A DNA stretch of 64,000 bases from Duganella sp. OV510 (GTDB taxonomy: Bacteria; Pseudomonadota; Gammaproteobacteria; Burkholderiales; Burkholderiaceae_D), in assembly GCF_900100205.1 (NCBI RefSeq), contig NZ_FNEQ01000001.1:1116001-1180000 (forward strand), given 5' to 3'. This document shows, one piece after another, positions 6,761-17,190 of the stretch. The position numbers were made by a program, and so were the translations under genes. The notes below the pieces were generated by a model, which made no database searches, had not been told where the DNA came from, and saw nothing but the letters and a program-made list of their open reading frames with translations. Position 1 is the first letter of the stretch. Each line of letters begins with the position of its first letter.

Positions 6761-7066
6761 TCAGCCGTGGGGCTTGCGCAGGTAGCGGACGATAAATCCC
6801 GGGAATCCGAGAACGATGAACAGGCAGGCGGAGATCGCGTAGAACTCCCAGGTCTGCGGGAAACGGGCGCCGATGTGGGTCTCAAGCGAGAACCCCACCG
6901 CGCCAACGACAAAGTACAGCACCGTCATTTCCAGCAAGCGCACGAACAGCGGCTTGCCTTGCCATTTGGTGCCGAGTACCGCGAACACTTTGTCGTTGAA
7001 GAACGGCAGGTTGGCCGCCGCGAGTGCTATCGCGATGACCAGCCAGCCGGCGGTGGAGATATCCAT
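6761..7066 (-). CDS. DUF2818 family membrane protein, after nuoN
   Basis: The 101-residue protein has about three hydrophobic segments (near 5-22, 43-62 and 75-93) and a basic end. DUF2818 proteins are found directly after nuoN in many betaproteobacteria, and here the ATG shares one base with the nuoN stop (TGATG). This suggests a link with complex I or its assembly, but no function is established. Confidence 0.85.
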   Translation of the reverse strand: MDISTAGWLVIAIALAAANLPFFNDKVFAVLGTKWQGKPLFVRLLEMTVLYFVVGAVGFSLETHIGARFPQTWEFYAISACLFIVLGFPGFIVRYLRKPHG

Positions 7067-8571
7067 CAGGCAGCCAGCGTTGCTTTGATGGCTTTGAGCG
7101 ACACGTCCAGCAGCGGGCCAGGCAGAATGCCCAGCGCGACGATGGCCAGGCCGTTCAGGCTCAGTACCAGTTTCATGTCGGCTGGCGCGGCCAGCGGTGC
7201 ATTGTCAACCGGCTCGTCGAACCAGATGTGCTTGATAACGCGCAGGTAGTAGAACGCACCCACCAGCGAGAACATCACGGCAAACACGGTCAGCCAGATC
7301 TGGCCGGTGGCCAGCACCGAGTCCAGCACGGCGAACTTGGCGGCGAAGCCCATCATCGGTGGCACGCCGGCCAGCGAGAACAGCAGGATGGTCATCACGG
7401 TGGCGAACCAGCCGCTGCGCTTGCTCAGGCCTTTGAAGTCGGCGATGTTGTCGGCGTCGAAACCGGCGCGCGACAGCAGCATCAGCGTACCGAAGGTGCC
7501 GACGGTGGTCAGCACATAGGTCAGCACGTAGTACATGGCCGAGCTGTAGGCGGCGTCCATGCCGGTGCGGTTGGTGGTGCCGGCCACGCCAGCCAGCAGG
7601 CCCAGCAGCACGAAACCGATTTGTGCGATGGTCGAGTAAGCCAGCATACGCTTGATGTTGGTTTGCGCGATCGCGGTGACGTTACCCACCACCAGCGACA
7701 TCACAGCCAGCACCATCAGCATTTGCTGCCAGTCGAACGCCATCGGCAGCAGGCCTTCCACCAGCAGGCGGATGCAGATCGCGAAGGTGGCGATCTTCGG
7801 TGCGCCGCCCAGCAGCAGGGTCACGGCGGTTGGTGCGCCATCATAGACGTCAGGCACCCACATATGGAACGGCACGGCGCCCAGTTTGAAGGCCAGGCCG
7901 GCAACCAGGAACACCAGGCCGAACACCAGGATGGTCGGCTTGATGGTGCCGGCGGAAACAGCGGTAGCGATTTCGCGGATGTCCAGCGTGCCGGTCGCGC
8001 CATACAGCATCGACATGCCGTACAGCAGGAAGCCCGAAGCCAGCGCACCCAGGACGAAGTACTTCATCGCCGCTTCGGTTGCGCGCACGTTGTCGCGGCG
8101 CATCGCCACCAGTGCGTACAGCGACAGCGACATCAGTTCCACGCCGAGGTAGATCGACAGCAGACTGGAAGCCGAGATCATGATCATCTGGCCCAGCATG
8201 GCGAACAGCGCCAGCACGTAGAACTCGCCGCCCAGGTTGCCGCTCAACATGTCGCGGTCAGTCGCGTACTGGCGCGAATAGATCAGCGTCATGCCGACGG
8301 TCAGGTAGGTGAACAGTTTCAGCAGGTTGGCCATCGGGTCGGCGACGAACATACCGTGGAAGGTATAGGTCGTGGTGCCGGCGGCGAAGTCCGTGTAGCT
8401 GATGCCAGCCAGGACCACCAGCATCAGCAGGGACAGCACGTAGGTGAACGAACGCTGCGCCTTGGACAGGAACATGTCGATCAGCAGGATGGCCGAAGCG
8501 CCGATCAGCAACGCGATCTCGGCATAGGCCGGGACCAGGTTGATGGCGTCTTGTGCAATAGGTGTAGTCAT
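7066..8571 (-). CDS. nuoN: NADH-quinone oxidoreductase subunit N
   Basis: This is the antiporter-like membrane subunit of complex I, 501 residues with about 14 membrane helices. Recognisable segments are GVELMSLSLYALVA, KYFVLGALASGFLLYG (with the conserved lysine), VPFHMWVPDVYDGAP and KRMLAYSTIAQIGF. It is the last classical nuo gene, starting 20 bases after nuoM ends. Confidence 0.97.
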   Translation of the reverse strand: MTTPIAQDAINLVPAYAEIALLIGASAILLIDMFLSKAQRSFTYVLSLLMLVVLAGISYTDFAAGTTTYTFHGMFVADPMANLLKLFTYLTVGMTLIYSRQYATDRDMLSGNLGGEFYVLALFAMLGQMIMISASSLLSIYLGVELMSLSLYALVAMRRDNVRATEAAMKYFVLGALASGFLLYGMSMLYGATGTLDIREIATAVSAGTIKPTILVFGLVFLVAGLAFKLGAVPFHMWVPDVYDGAPTAVTLLLGGAPKIATFAICIRLLVEGLLPMAFDWQQMLMVLAVMSLVVGNVTAIAQTNIKRMLAYSTIAQIGFVLLGLLAGVAGTTNRTGMDAAYSSAMYYVLTYVLTTVGTFGTLMLLSRAGFDADNIADFKGLSKRSGWFATVMTILLFSLAGVPPMMGFAAKFAVLDSVLATGQIWLTVFAVMFSLVGAFYYLRVIKHIWFDEPVDNAPLAAPADMKLVLSLNGLAIVALGILPGPLLDVSLKAIKATLAA

Positions 8572-8591
8572 TTATGCGTTTCCGTTTTTTC

Positions 8592-10088
8592 TTAAGGCAG
8601 CTTGCTGTGTGCTACGTGTGCCAGCAGGTCAGCGACCGAGGTTTGCATCGTGTCGGTGAATGGTGCTGGGTACAGGCCCATGTACAGCGTGGCAACCGCC
8701 AGAATGCCCAGCATGAAGAACTCGCGGCCATTCAGGTCGACCAGTTCAGCCACGTGGTGGTTGGTCACTTTGCCGAAGATGACGCGCTTGGCCATCCACA
8801 GCGAGTACGCTGCGCCAAAGATCAGTGCCGTTGCTGCCAGCAGGCCGATCCAGAAGTTGTACTGGGTGGCGCCCAGGATCACCATGAACTCGCCAACGAA
8901 ACCGGAGGTTGCTGGCAGGCCGCAGTTGGCCATCGAGAACAGGATGAAGAAGGCGGCAAACTTAGGCATCTTGTTGACCACACCACCGTAGTCGGCGATG
9001 TTGCGCGAGTGGGCCTGGTCGTACAGCACGCCAATACACAGGAACATCGCGCCCGACACGAAGCCGTGCGAGATCATCTGCATGATGGCGCCCTGCACTG
9101 CCATGTCGTTGAAGACGAAGAAGCCCAGCGTGACGAAGCCCATGTGCGCGATCGACGAGTAGGCGACCAGCTTTTTCATGTCTTTCTGTACCAGTGCCAC
9201 CAGACCGATGTAGATCACGGCGATCAGCGACAGGGTAATCACAAAGCCCGACAGGTAGTGCGAAGCATCCGGCGTGATCGGCAGCGAAAAACGGATGAAG
9301 CCATAGGCGCCGAGTTTCAGCATGATCGCGGCCAGCACGGCGGAACCGCCGGTTGGCGCTTCGACGTGGACATCCGGCAGCCAGGTGTGGACCGGGAACA
9401 TCGGCACTTTCACGGCAAACGCCATGAAGAAGGCCAGGAAGATCAATATCTGTTCGGTCATCGTCAGCGGCGCCTTGTGCCACAGCAGGATGTCCCAGCT
9501 ACCGGTCACGTTGTACAGGTAGACGATGGCAACCAGCGTCAGCAGCGAGCCGAAGAAGGTGTACAGGAAGAACTTGAACGACGCATACACGCGGTTGTCG
9601 CCGCCCCAGATACCGATGATGATGTACATCGGGATCAGGGTCGCTTCGAAGAAGAAGTAGAACAGCAGGCCGTCCATGGCGGTGAACACGCCGATCATCA
9701 GGCCGGACAGGATCAGGAACGCGCCCATGTATTGCGCGACGCGCTTCTGGATCACTTGCCAGGCCGAGATCACCACGATGATGGTGATGAAGGCGGTCAG
9801 CGGCACGAACCACAGCGACAGGCCATCGATACCCAGCGAGTACCAGATGTTGAAGCGCTCGATCCACGGCGCTTTCTCGACGAACTGCATGCCGTGGGCG
9901 GCATTGTCAAAGTGGGTGATCAGCGGGATCGTCGCACCGAAGCTGACAATCGAGCCAATCAAAGTCAGCACGCGGGTGAATGGCGCGTTGCTGTCACGCC
10001 CTACTGCCAGCACGATCAGGCCGAAAATAATCGGGAGCCAGATCGAGAGGCTCAGGTACGGAGGTAATGAAGATATTGTTGACATCAT
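8592..10088 (-). CDS. nuoM: NADH-quinone oxidoreductase subunit M
   Basis: This proton-pumping membrane subunit has 498 residues and about 14 helices. It contains FFFEATLIPMYIIIGIWGG (with the conserved membrane glutamate), KVPMFPVHTWLPDVHVEAPT and KKLVAYSSIAHMGFV. It lies between nuoL and nuoN, 31 bases after nuoL. Confidence 0.97.
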   Translation of the reverse strand: MMSTISSLPPYLSLSIWLPIIFGLIVLAVGRDSNAPFTRVLTLIGSIVSFGATIPLITHFDNAAHGMQFVEKAPWIERFNIWYSLGIDGLSLWFVPLTAFITIIVVISAWQVIQKRVAQYMGAFLILSGLMIGVFTAMDGLLFYFFFEATLIPMYIIIGIWGGDNRVYASFKFFLYTFFGSLLTLVAIVYLYNVTGSWDILLWHKAPLTMTEQILIFLAFFMAFAVKVPMFPVHTWLPDVHVEAPTGGSAVLAAIMLKLGAYGFIRFSLPITPDASHYLSGFVITLSLIAVIYIGLVALVQKDMKKLVAYSSIAHMGFVTLGFFVFNDMAVQGAIMQMISHGFVSGAMFLCIGVLYDQAHSRNIADYGGVVNKMPKFAAFFILFSMANCGLPATSGFVGEFMVILGATQYNFWIGLLAATALIFGAAYSLWMAKRVIFGKVTNHHVAELVDLNGREFFMLGILAVATLYMGLYPAPFTDTMQTSVADLLAHVAHSKLP

Positions 10089-10119
10089 GGTTATCGTTAT
10101 CTCTATGCGTATCAGCTAA

Positions 10120-12216
10120 TTAAGCGTGCCAAAACGGCAGGAAGTAGACCAGGAACCCCAGAATGCCGAGGATCATCACGAAGGCGTAGTGGTAGATATA
10201 ACCGGTCTGCGCCAGGCGGGTGATCGAGGAGAACCAGCCAACCAGCTTGGCGCTGCCGTTGACCAGCAGACCGTCGATCAGTTTCTTGTCGCCGAAGTTC
10301 CACAGGCCTTCACCCAGCAAGCGTGCGCCACCGGCAAACACGGTCTGGTTGAACTTGTCCATGTAGTACTTGTTGTCCAGCAGCGTGTGCACTGCCTTGA
10401 ACTTGGCGAAGAACCATGCCGGTACGCGTGGATTGATCATATAGCAGTAGTACGACGATGCGACACCCGCGATGGCCAGCCACAGCGGCAACGTGGTCAG
10501 CGAATGGATCGCCATGCCGACGGCACCGTGGAACTCTTCGCCCAGGATTTCCATCGCCTTGTGGTTTTCACCGATGAAGATGACATCCTTGAAGAAGTCG
10601 CCATGCAGCATAGGCTGGATGGTGAAGAAGCCGATCAGCACCGACGGGATGGCCAGGGCCACCAGCGGGAACCAGACTACGAATGGCGATTCGTGCGGTT
10701 TCTGGCCTGGGGCCAGACCGTGGTGCGCGTGGTCGTCATGGTCTTCGTCGTGGCCATGGTCGTCGTGACCGTGGTCGTCATGCGCAGCGGCAGCAGCCGG
10801 AGCATGGTGATCGTCATGGCCGTGGGCATGCGCCTGGCCGAAACGCTCTTTACCGTGGAACACCAGGAAGTACATACGGAACGAGTAGAACGCGGTCACG
10901 AACACGCCAGCCAGCACGGCGAAGTTGGCGAAACCGGCGCCCCAGATATGCGTCTCGTGCACGGCTTCGATGATCGAGTCTTTCGAATAGAAGCCCGAGA
11001 AGAACGGCGTACCGATCAGGGCCAGCGAGCCCAGCAGCGAAGTGATCCAGGTGATCGGCATGTATTTACGCAGGCCGCCCATGTTGCGGATGTCCTGGTC
11101 GTGGTGCATACCGATGATGACCGAACCGGCGCCCAGGAACAGCAGTGCCTTGAAGAACGCGTGGGTCATCAGGTGGAACACGGCCACCGAGTAAGCCGAC
11201 GAACCCAGCGCCACAGTCATGTAGCCCAGCTGCGACAGCGTCGAGTAAGCGACGACGCGCTTGATGTCGTTCTGGATGATGCCCAGGAAGCCCATGAACA
11301 GCGCGGTAATCGAACCGATCACCAGGATGAAGCTCAGCGCGGTGTCCGACAGCTCGAACAGCGGCGACATGCGCGACACCATGAAGATGCCGGCGGTAAC
11401 CATGGTTGCCGCGTGAATCAGTGCGGAAATCGGGGTTGGGCCTTCCATCGAATCTGGCAGCCAGACGTGCAGCGGGAACTGCGCCGATTTACCCATCGCG
11501 CCGATGAACAGGCAGATACAGGCGACGGTCAGCAGCGCCCAGTCGGTACCCGGCAGCGTCAGCAGGGACAGTGCTTCGCGCTTGGCGAACACTTCCTGGT
11601 AATTCATCGAACCGGCGTAAGCCAGCAGCAGGCCGATACCCAGGATGAAGCCGAAATCACCCACACGATTGACCAGGAAGGCCTTCATGTTGGCGAAGAT
11701 GGCGGTCGGACGGGTGTACCAGAAGCCGATCAGCAGGTAGGACACCAGGCCCACGGCTTCCCAGCCGAAGAACAGTTGCAGGAAGTTGTTCGCCATCACC
11801 AGCATCAGCATGGAGAAGGTGAACAGCGAGATGTACGAGAAGAAGCGGTTGTAGCCTTCATCTTCCGCCATGTAGCCGATGGTGTAGATGTGCACCATCA
11901 GCGACACAAAGGTCACCACGCACATCATCATCGCCGACAGCGAATCGATCTGGAAGCCGACTTCCAGCTTCATGCCGGCCACGGTCATCCAGGTGTAGAT
12001 GGTTTCATTGAAGCGCGCGCCGTCGAGCACTTCCATCAGCGTCATCGCCGAAATAATGAATGCCACCAGCACGCCCAGAATGGTCGCCGCAGTCACGGTC
12101 TTGCGACCGACCACGTTGCCGAAGAATTTAGTTCCCAGCAAGCCTGCTACCGCTGCGCCCGCGAGGGGCGCCAGTGGTACGGCTAGCAAGAGATTAGCGT
12201 TAAGTGTACCCGCCAT
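10120..12216 (-). CDS. nuoL: NADH-quinone oxidoreductase subunit L
   Basis: This is the largest antiporter-like subunit of complex I, 698 residues. It has FFGWEAVGLVSYLLIGFW, KSAQFPLHVWLPDSMEGPTP and KRVVAYSTLSQLGYM, and the long C-terminal part that carries the lateral helix. An unusual His/Asp-rich stretch lies at about residues 461-503 (14 His), between two membrane segments. It starts 36 bases after nuoK ends. Confidence 0.97.
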   Translation of the reverse strand: MAGTLNANLLLAVPLAPLAGAAVAGLLGTKFFGNVVGRKTVTAATILGVLVAFIISAMTLMEVLDGARFNETIYTWMTVAGMKLEVGFQIDSLSAMMMCVVTFVSLMVHIYTIGYMAEDEGYNRFFSYISLFTFSMLMLVMANNFLQLFFGWEAVGLVSYLLIGFWYTRPTAIFANMKAFLVNRVGDFGFILGIGLLLAYAGSMNYQEVFAKREALSLLTLPGTDWALLTVACICLFIGAMGKSAQFPLHVWLPDSMEGPTPISALIHAATMVTAGIFMVSRMSPLFELSDTALSFILVIGSITALFMGFLGIIQNDIKRVVAYSTLSQLGYMTVALGSSAYSVAVFHLMTHAFFKALLFLGAGSVIIGMHHDQDIRNMGGLRKYMPITWITSLLGSLALIGTPFFSGFYSKDSIIEAVHETHIWGAGFANFAVLAGVFVTAFYSFRMYFLVFHGKERFGQAHAHGHDDHHAPAAAAAHDDHGHDDHGHDEDHDDHAHHGLAPGQKPHESPFVVWFPLVALAIPSVLIGFFTIQPMLHGDFFKDVIFIGENHKAMEILGEEFHGAVGMAIHSLTTLPLWLAIAGVASSYYCYMINPRVPAWFFAKFKAVHTLLDNKYYMDKFNQTVFAGGARLLGEGLWNFGDKKLIDGLLVNGSAKLVGWFSSITRLAQTGYIYHYAFVMILGILGFLVYFLPFWHA

Positions 12217-12252
12217 GATGAACCTTAATCGTTATTTTTCGGAGGTTAAAAC

Positions 12253-12561
12253 TTAGCCCTTCAGGCTATCCAGGTCTTCTACGTTGATGGTGTCCAGATT
12301 ACGGAACAGCACCACCAGGATCGCGAGGCCGATTGCCGATTCGGCAGCAGCAACGGTCAGGATAAAGAAGACAAAGATTTGGCCTGCCGCATCACCGAGG
12401 TAATGCGAGAACGCGATGAAGTTCATGTTCACTGCCAGCAGCATCAGTTCGATGGCCATCAGAATGACAATGACGTTCTTGCGGTTCAGGAAAATACCCA
12501 CGATCGAGATCGCGAACAGGATCGCGCCCAGAACCAGGTAGTGAGCCAGGGATAAAGTCAT
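12253..12561 (-). CDS. nuoK: NADH-quinone oxidoreductase subunit K
   Basis: The 102-residue protein has three membrane helices and the conserved membrane glutamates in [13 protein letters not shown] and [13 protein letters not shown], which take part in proton transfer. The ATG overlaps the nuoJ stop by four bases. Confidence 0.97.
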   Translation of the reverse strand: MTLSLAHYLVLGAILFAISIVGIFLNRKNVIVILMAIELMLLAVNMNFIAFSHYLGDAAGQIFVFFILTVAAAESAIGLAILVVLFRNLDTINVEDLDSLKG

Positions 12562-13187
12562 GGTGCCTCCTTAACTTCGGTTTCAACCTGGCCGCGCGTA
12601 GTGACTGGATCAATTTTCACGATCTTCAGGCGGTCATTACGCTTGACGCGGACAGCGTCGGCTGGGTCGAAGAATTTGGTGTCTTTGCGCTTGCGCAGGG
12701 TCAGCGCCACGGCTGCGATGATCGCAACCAGCAGGACCACGGCGGCAATCTCAAAGCCATAGATGTATTTGGTGTAGATCAGCAGGCCCAGTTCCTTGGT
12801 GCCGCCGATATTGTTTGGATTGGCCACTTCCTGATCGAAGGTCAGGAACGAGCGCCACAGCACGGCAGCCATTTCCAGCACGATGATCACGCCGACAAAC
12901 GAAGCGACTGGCAGATAGCCCCAGAAGTTTTCGCGCAGCTTTTCGGTGTCGATGTCGAGCATCATGACCACGAACAGGAACAGCACCATCACGGCGCCAA
13001 CGTAGACCAGCACCAGCACGATGGCCAGGAACTCGGCTTCCAGCAGCATCCAGATGCCGGCGGCGTTGAAGAACGCCAGCACCAGGAACAGTGCCGCGTG
13101 CACCGGATTGCGGGCCGTGATAACGCGCAGCGAGGCCAATATCATGATGGCCGCGAAGACGTAGAACAAAGCAGTTTTAAATTCCAT
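12558..13187 (-). CDS. nuoJ: NADH-quinone oxidoreductase subunit J
   Basis: The 209 residues contain five hydrophobic helices and the signature [19 protein letters not shown] of helix 3 near residues 60-80, which holds the conserved tyrosine and pi-bulge region. A hairpin-containing gap of 75 bases separates it from nuoI. Confidence 0.97.
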   Translation of the reverse strand: MEFKTALFYVFAAIMILASLRVITARNPVHAALFLVLAFFNAAGIWMLLEAEFLAIVLVLVYVGAVMVLFLFVVMMLDIDTEKLRENFWGYLPVASFVGVIIVLEMAAVLWRSFLTFDQEVANPNNIGGTKELGLLIYTKYIYGFEIAAVVLLVAIIAAVALTLRKRKDTKFFDPADAVRVKRNDRLKIVKIDPVTTRGQVETEVKEAP

Positions 13188-13231
13188 AACTAACCCAAGA
13201 GACGTACAGTTTTATTGATCACATCGCTGAA

Positions 13232-13257
13232 GCGGGCCTCACCGGAGTTCGGCCCGC
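13232..13257 (-). promoter_or_regulatory. GC-rich hairpin between nuoI and nuoJ
   Basis: GCGGGCC (13232-13238) and GGCCCGC (13251-13257) form a perfect 7-bp stem with a 12-base loop. It lies in the only sizeable gap inside the core nuo genes and has no T run. It could stabilise or process the long message, or lower the level of nuoJ-N compared with nuoA-I. Confidence 0.5.
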
Positions 13258-13262
13258 CTGGG

Positions 13263-13751
13263 TCAGCGATAAGGAGCGTCCGCTGCGCGGGCTGCGGCGA
13301 TATCGTTCTCGTAACGGTCGCCGACGGCCAGCAGCATCTCTTTCGTGTAGTACAGATCGCCGCGTTTCTCGCCGTGGTATTCCAGCACATGCGTTTCCAC
13401 GATCGAATCAACCGGGCACGACTCTTCGCAGAAACCGCAGAAGATGCACTTGGTCAGATCGATGTCGTAACGGGTGGTACGGCGCGAGCCGTCCTCACGC
13501 TGCTCGGATTCGATGCTGATCGCCATCGCCGGGCACACTGCTTCGCACAGTTTGCAGGCGATGCAGCGCTCTTCCCCGTTCGGATAGCGGCGCAGCGCGT
13601 GCAGGCCACGGAAGCGCGGCGACATTGGCGTCTTCTCTTCCGGGTACTGCACGGTGATCTTGCGCGAGAACATATACTTGCCCGTCAGCGCCATCCCTTT
13701 GATCAGTTCGGTCAGCATGAAGCTACCGATAAAGTCTTTTAAACGTTCCAT
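13263..13751 (-). CDS. nuoI: NADH-quinone oxidoreductase subunit I
   Basis: This 162-residue ferredoxin-like subunit has two 4Fe-4S motifs, [12 protein letters not shown] (cluster N6a/N6b type) and [12 protein letters not shown], that carry electrons towards Nuo[12 protein letters not shown] and [17 protein letters not shown] are canonical. It starts 13 bases after nuoH ends. Confidence 0.97.
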   Translation of the reverse strand: MERLKDFIGSFMLTELIKGMALTGKYMFSRKITVQYPEEKTPMSPRFRGLHALRRYPNGEERCIACKLCEAVCPAMAISIESEQREDGSRRTTRYDIDLTKCIFCGFCEESCPVDSIVETHVLEYHGEKRGDLYYTKEMLLAVGDRYENDIAAARAADAPYR

Positions 13752-13764
13752 TTTCTTTAATCCC

Positions 13765-14850
13765 TTACTTCCAGATATTCCAGGAGGTCTGCATCCAGCC
13801 AGCGATGAACACCAGATACACCAGCGTCAGCGGAATGAATACTTTCCAGCCCAAACGCATGATCTGGTCATAACGGTAGCGTGGGAAAGTACCGCGCACC
13901 CAGATGAAGACCGACACCAGGAAGAACGCTTTGGCGAACAACCAGAAGAAGCCGCCGAAACCGCCCCAGAATTCGAGGAAGGCAAACGGTGCGGACCAGC
14001 CGCCCAGGAACATGATCGAACCCAGCGTGGCGATCAGGATCATGTTGGCGTATTCGGCCAGCATGAACATGGCGTAGGCCATGCCCGAGTATTCGACCAT
14101 GTGGCCGGCAACGATTTCCGACTCGCCCTCGACCACGTCGAACGGGTGGCGGTTGCACTCGGCCAGGCCGGAGGTCAGGTAGACCACGAACAACGGCAGC
14201 AGCGGCAGCCAGTTCCACGACAGGAAGTTCAAGCCCTGCTCGACCATCATGCCTTTTTGCTGGCCGGCGACGATGTCACCGAAGTTCAGCGAACCGGACA
14301 CCATCAGCACGACCACCAGCACGAAGCCCATCGGGATTTCGTAGGAAATCATCTGTGCCGAAGCGCGCATCGCGCCCATGAACGAGTACTTCGAGTTCGA
14401 GGCCCAGCCGGCGATGATGATGCCGTAGACTTCCATCGAGGTAATCGCCATCAGCAGCAGCAGACCGGCGTTGACGTTGGCGATCACGGCTTCCGGACCG
14501 AAAGGCACCACTGCCCAGCATGCCAGTGCCGGCATGATGGTCATGATCGGGCCGATGACGAACAGGCCTGGGTTGGCCTTGGCCGGGGTGATGATCTCTT
14601 TGAACAGCAGTTTCAGCGCATCGGCGATCGGCTGCAGCAGACCCAGCGGACCGACGCGGTTAGGACCGACGCGGATCTGGATCCAGCCGATGAACTTGCG
14701 CTCCCACAGGGTGGCGTAAGCAACCAGGCCCATCAGCGGCAGCAGCACGCACAGGACTTTGATCAGCGACCAGACCACTGGCCAGACTGGCGCCAGCACG
14801 CTGTTGGCGCCCAGCGTGTGTAGTGTAGTGACGAATTCAGGCAGCGCCAT
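13765..14850 (-). CDS. nuoH: NADH-quinone oxidoreductase subunit H
   Basis: The 361-residue membrane subunit forms part of the quinone chamber. It has [19 protein letters not shown] near residue 50, [20 protein letters not shown] and [20 protein letters not shown] with the conserved loop glutamates. Its ATG shares one base with the nuoG stop (TAATG). Confidence 0.97.
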   Translation of the reverse strand: MALPEFVTTLHTLGANSVLAPVWPVVWSLIKVLCVLLPLMGLVAYATLWERKFIGWIQIRVGPNRVGPLGLLQPIADALKLLFKEIITPAKANPGLFVIGPIMTIMPALACWAVVPFGPEAVIANVNAGLLLLMAITSMEVYGIIIAGWASNSKYSFMGAMRASAQMISYEIPMGFVLVVVLMVSGSLNFGDIVAGQQKGMMVEQGLNFLSWNWLPLLPLFVVYLTSGLAECNRHPFDVVEGESEIVAGHMVEYSGMAYAMFMLAEYANMILIATLGSIMFLGGWSAPFAFLEFWGGFGGFFWLFAKAFFLVSVFIWVRGTFPRYRYDQIMRLGWKVFIPLTLVYLVFIAGWMQTSWNIWK

Positions 14851-17168
14851 TATTTCACCTCTCCTGCTTTTTCAACGGTGATGGAACCAAACATGCTGCC
14901 CAGGGCGGCGGTCGATGCATGAGCAGCGGCCACGCGCACGGCGTTGGCTGGCAGTTTGGCGTCGACAGTGGCGACCAGGATCGCGCTGCCGAAGCCTTGG
15001 GTAACCTTGACCTTGTCGCCTTCGGCAACACCCAGTTGCTGCGCCAGGGCGCTCGACAGGTGCGCTTTCGGCGCAGCCGCGTCGGCCATCTTCTGCAGCG
15101 ACTCGGCGCGGCGGACCACGGCGTCGGCGAAGTAGATCGGCACGTCGGCGATACGTTCAACACCAGTCGAGGTAGCGGTAGCGGCGGTCAGCGGCAGCTT
15201 GGACACGTTGTTCAGCTTGGCCGATACATCGGTCACGCCGGCGCCCAGCACTTCGTCGCGGATCGCTTCCGAGGTGTCGTAGTCGAAGCCGTCCAGGCCG
15301 AGGATGTTACCCAGCACGCGCAGCACTTTCCACGCAGGACGGGTTTCCAGCAGCGGCTTGACGGTGCCGTTGAAGCTTTGTGCACGGCCTTCAGCATTGA
15401 TGAAGGTGCCCGAGGTTTCGCTGAATGGCGAAATCGGCAGCAGCACATCGGCGTAGTCCATGCCGTGCTTGTAGGCGGACAGGGCCACGACCATGTCGGC
15501 TTTCTTCAGGGCGGCCACGGCGGCTTGCGGATTGTGCGCGTCCAGTTCCGGTTCGGCGTTCAGCAGCAGGTAAGCGGCTTTCGGCTCGCTGAAGGCTGGC
15601 GCCTTGCCGCTGTTGGCGTTGGCGATGTAGGCGCCAACGGTGTTGGCGGCTTCGGTCAGGTAGCCCAGCTTGGCGCCGGTCTGTTCAGCGATCCATTGTG
15701 CGGCGGCGTGCAGCGCGGCAGCTTGTGGGTGCTGTACAGCAGCGTTGCCCAGGAATACGCCCTTGCTTTCGCCCGACAGCAGCGAAGCGGCGATCGCGGC
15801 AGCAGCGTCCGAGGCTTGTACGCCTTCGTAGCCTGCTGGTGCGGCAACTTCTTTCGCTTTAGCGACGGCGACAACCACTTGCGACAGCGCCGACAGCCAC
15901 TCCGATGGAGCAACGATCAGTTTGTTGGCGATGGTCATCAGCTGGTCGTCGTCGGTTGCGTGCAGGATCGACAGCTTGGCGCCGCCCTTCACTGCGGTAC
16001 GCAGACGGGTGGCCAGCAGCGGGTGATCCTTGCGCAGGAACGAGCCGATCACGAAGGCGCGGTTGAGCGCGCCGAATTCGCTGATCGACATGCCCAGCCA
16101 CGGCGTCACGTCCGACGAGAAGTCGGTCTGGCGCAGGCGGGTGTCGACGCTGTCCGAGCCCATGGCGCGGGTCAGCTTTTGCAGCAGGTGCAGTTCTTCC
16201 AGCGTCGAGTGCGGCGTGGCCAGCGAGGCCAACGCATTGGCGCCGTGTTCGTGACGGATGTTTTTCAGGCCGTGCGCGACGTATTCCAGCGCGGTCTGCC
16301 AATCGACTTCCTTCCACTCGCCGCCCTGCTTCAGCATCGGCTGGGTCAGGCGGTCGCTGGTGTTCAGGCCTTCGTACGAGAAGCGGTCCTTGTCGGAAAT
16401 CCAGCACTCGTTGACTGCGTCGTTTTCCAGCGGCAGCACGCGCATGACTTTGCCGGCTTTAACCTGAACGATCAGGTTGGCGCCCAGGCCGTCGTGCGGC
16501 GATACCGATTTACGGCGCGACAGTTCCCAGGTACGGGCGCTGTAACGGAATGGCTTGGAGGTCAGCGCGCCGACCGGGCACAGGTCGATCATATTGCCGG
16601 ACATTTCCGAGTTGACGGTCTGGCCGACAAACGCGGTGATTTCCGAATGTTCGCCGCGGCCGATCATGCCCAGTTCCATGACGCCGGCCACTTCCTGGCC
16701 GAAACGCACGCAACGGGTGCACTGGATGCAACGCGCCATTTCCTGCATCGACACCAGCGGGCCGGCGTCTTTCGGGGTGACCACACGCTTGTCTTCTTCG
16801 TAGCGCGATTCGCCCTTGCCGTAGCCCACTGCCAAGTCTTGCAACTGGCACTCGCCGCCCTGATCGCAGATCGGGCAGTCCAGCGGGTGGTTAATCAGCA
16901 GGAATTCCATCACCGACTTCTGTGCCTGCGTGGCCTTGTCGGAGTTGGAGCGCACAATCATGCCCGCCGAGACCGGCGTTGCGCATGCTGGCAAAGGCTT
17001 GGGCGCCTTCTCCACTTCGACGAGGCACATGCGGCAGTTAGCTGCGATCGACAATTTCTTGTGATAGCAGAAGTGCGGAATGTAGGTTCCCAGTTTGTTG
17101 GCGGCGTCCATCACCATGCTACCAGCAGGGACTTCGACTTTTTTGCCGTCTATTTCGATTTCAACCAT
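14850..17168 (-). CDS. nuoG: NADH-quinone oxidoreductase subunit G
   Basis: This 772-residue subunit of the NADH-oxidising arm has an N-terminal 2Fe-2S domain ([21 protein letters not shown]), the [18 protein letters not shown] segment with the His ligand of the 4Fe-4S cluster, [17 protein letters not shown], then a molybdopterin-oxidoreductase-like domain without a cofactor site. I chose the ATG at 17168 ([16 protein letters not shown]); the open frame runs further upstream but overlaps nuoF. It starts 22 bases after nuoF. Confidence 0.97.
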   Translation of the reverse strand: MVEIEIDGKKVEVPAGSMVMDAANKLGTYIPHFCYHKKLSIAANCRMCLVEVEKAPKPLPACATPVSAGMIVRSNSDKATQAQKSVMEFLLINHPLDCPICDQGGECQLQDLAVGYGKGESRYEEDKRVVTPKDAGPLVSMQEMARCIQCTRCVRFGQEVAGVMELGMIGRGEHSEITAFVGQTVNSEMSGNMIDLCPVGALTSKPFRYSARTWELSRRKSVSPHDGLGANLIVQVKAGKVMRVLPLENDAVNECWISDKDRFSYEGLNTSDRLTQPMLKQGGEWKEVDWQTALEYVAHGLKNIRHEHGANALASLATPHSTLEELHLLQKLTRAMGSDSVDTRLRQTDFSSDVTPWLGMSISEFGALNRAFVIGSFLRKDHPLLATRLRTAVKGGAKLSILHATDDDQLMTIANKLIVAPSEWLSALSQVVVAVAKAKEVAAPAGYEGVQASDAAAAIAASLLSGESKGVFLGNAAVQHPQAAALHAAAQWIAEQTGAKLGYLTEAANTVGAYIANANSGKAPAFSEPKAAYLLLNAEPELDAHNPQAAVAALKKADMVVALSAYKHGMDYADVLLPISPFSETSGTFINAEGRAQSFNGTVKPLLETRPAWKVLRVLGNILGLDGFDYDTSEAIRDEVLGAGVTDVSAKLNNVSKLPLTAATATSTGVERIADVPIYFADAVVRRAESLQKMADAAAPKAHLSSALAQQLGVAEGDKVKVTQGFGSAILVATVDAKLPANAVRVAAAHASTAALGSMFGSITVEKAGEVK

Positions 17169-17190
17169 GGTGATCGTTACCTGACGCAGC

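Noticed and set aside
10126..12186. 686-codon plus-strand open frame over nuoL, and similar ones over nuoG, nuoN, nuoM and pnp
   Set aside because: All are rich in His, Gln and Arg with no domain signature, and each mirrors a clear minus-strand gene.
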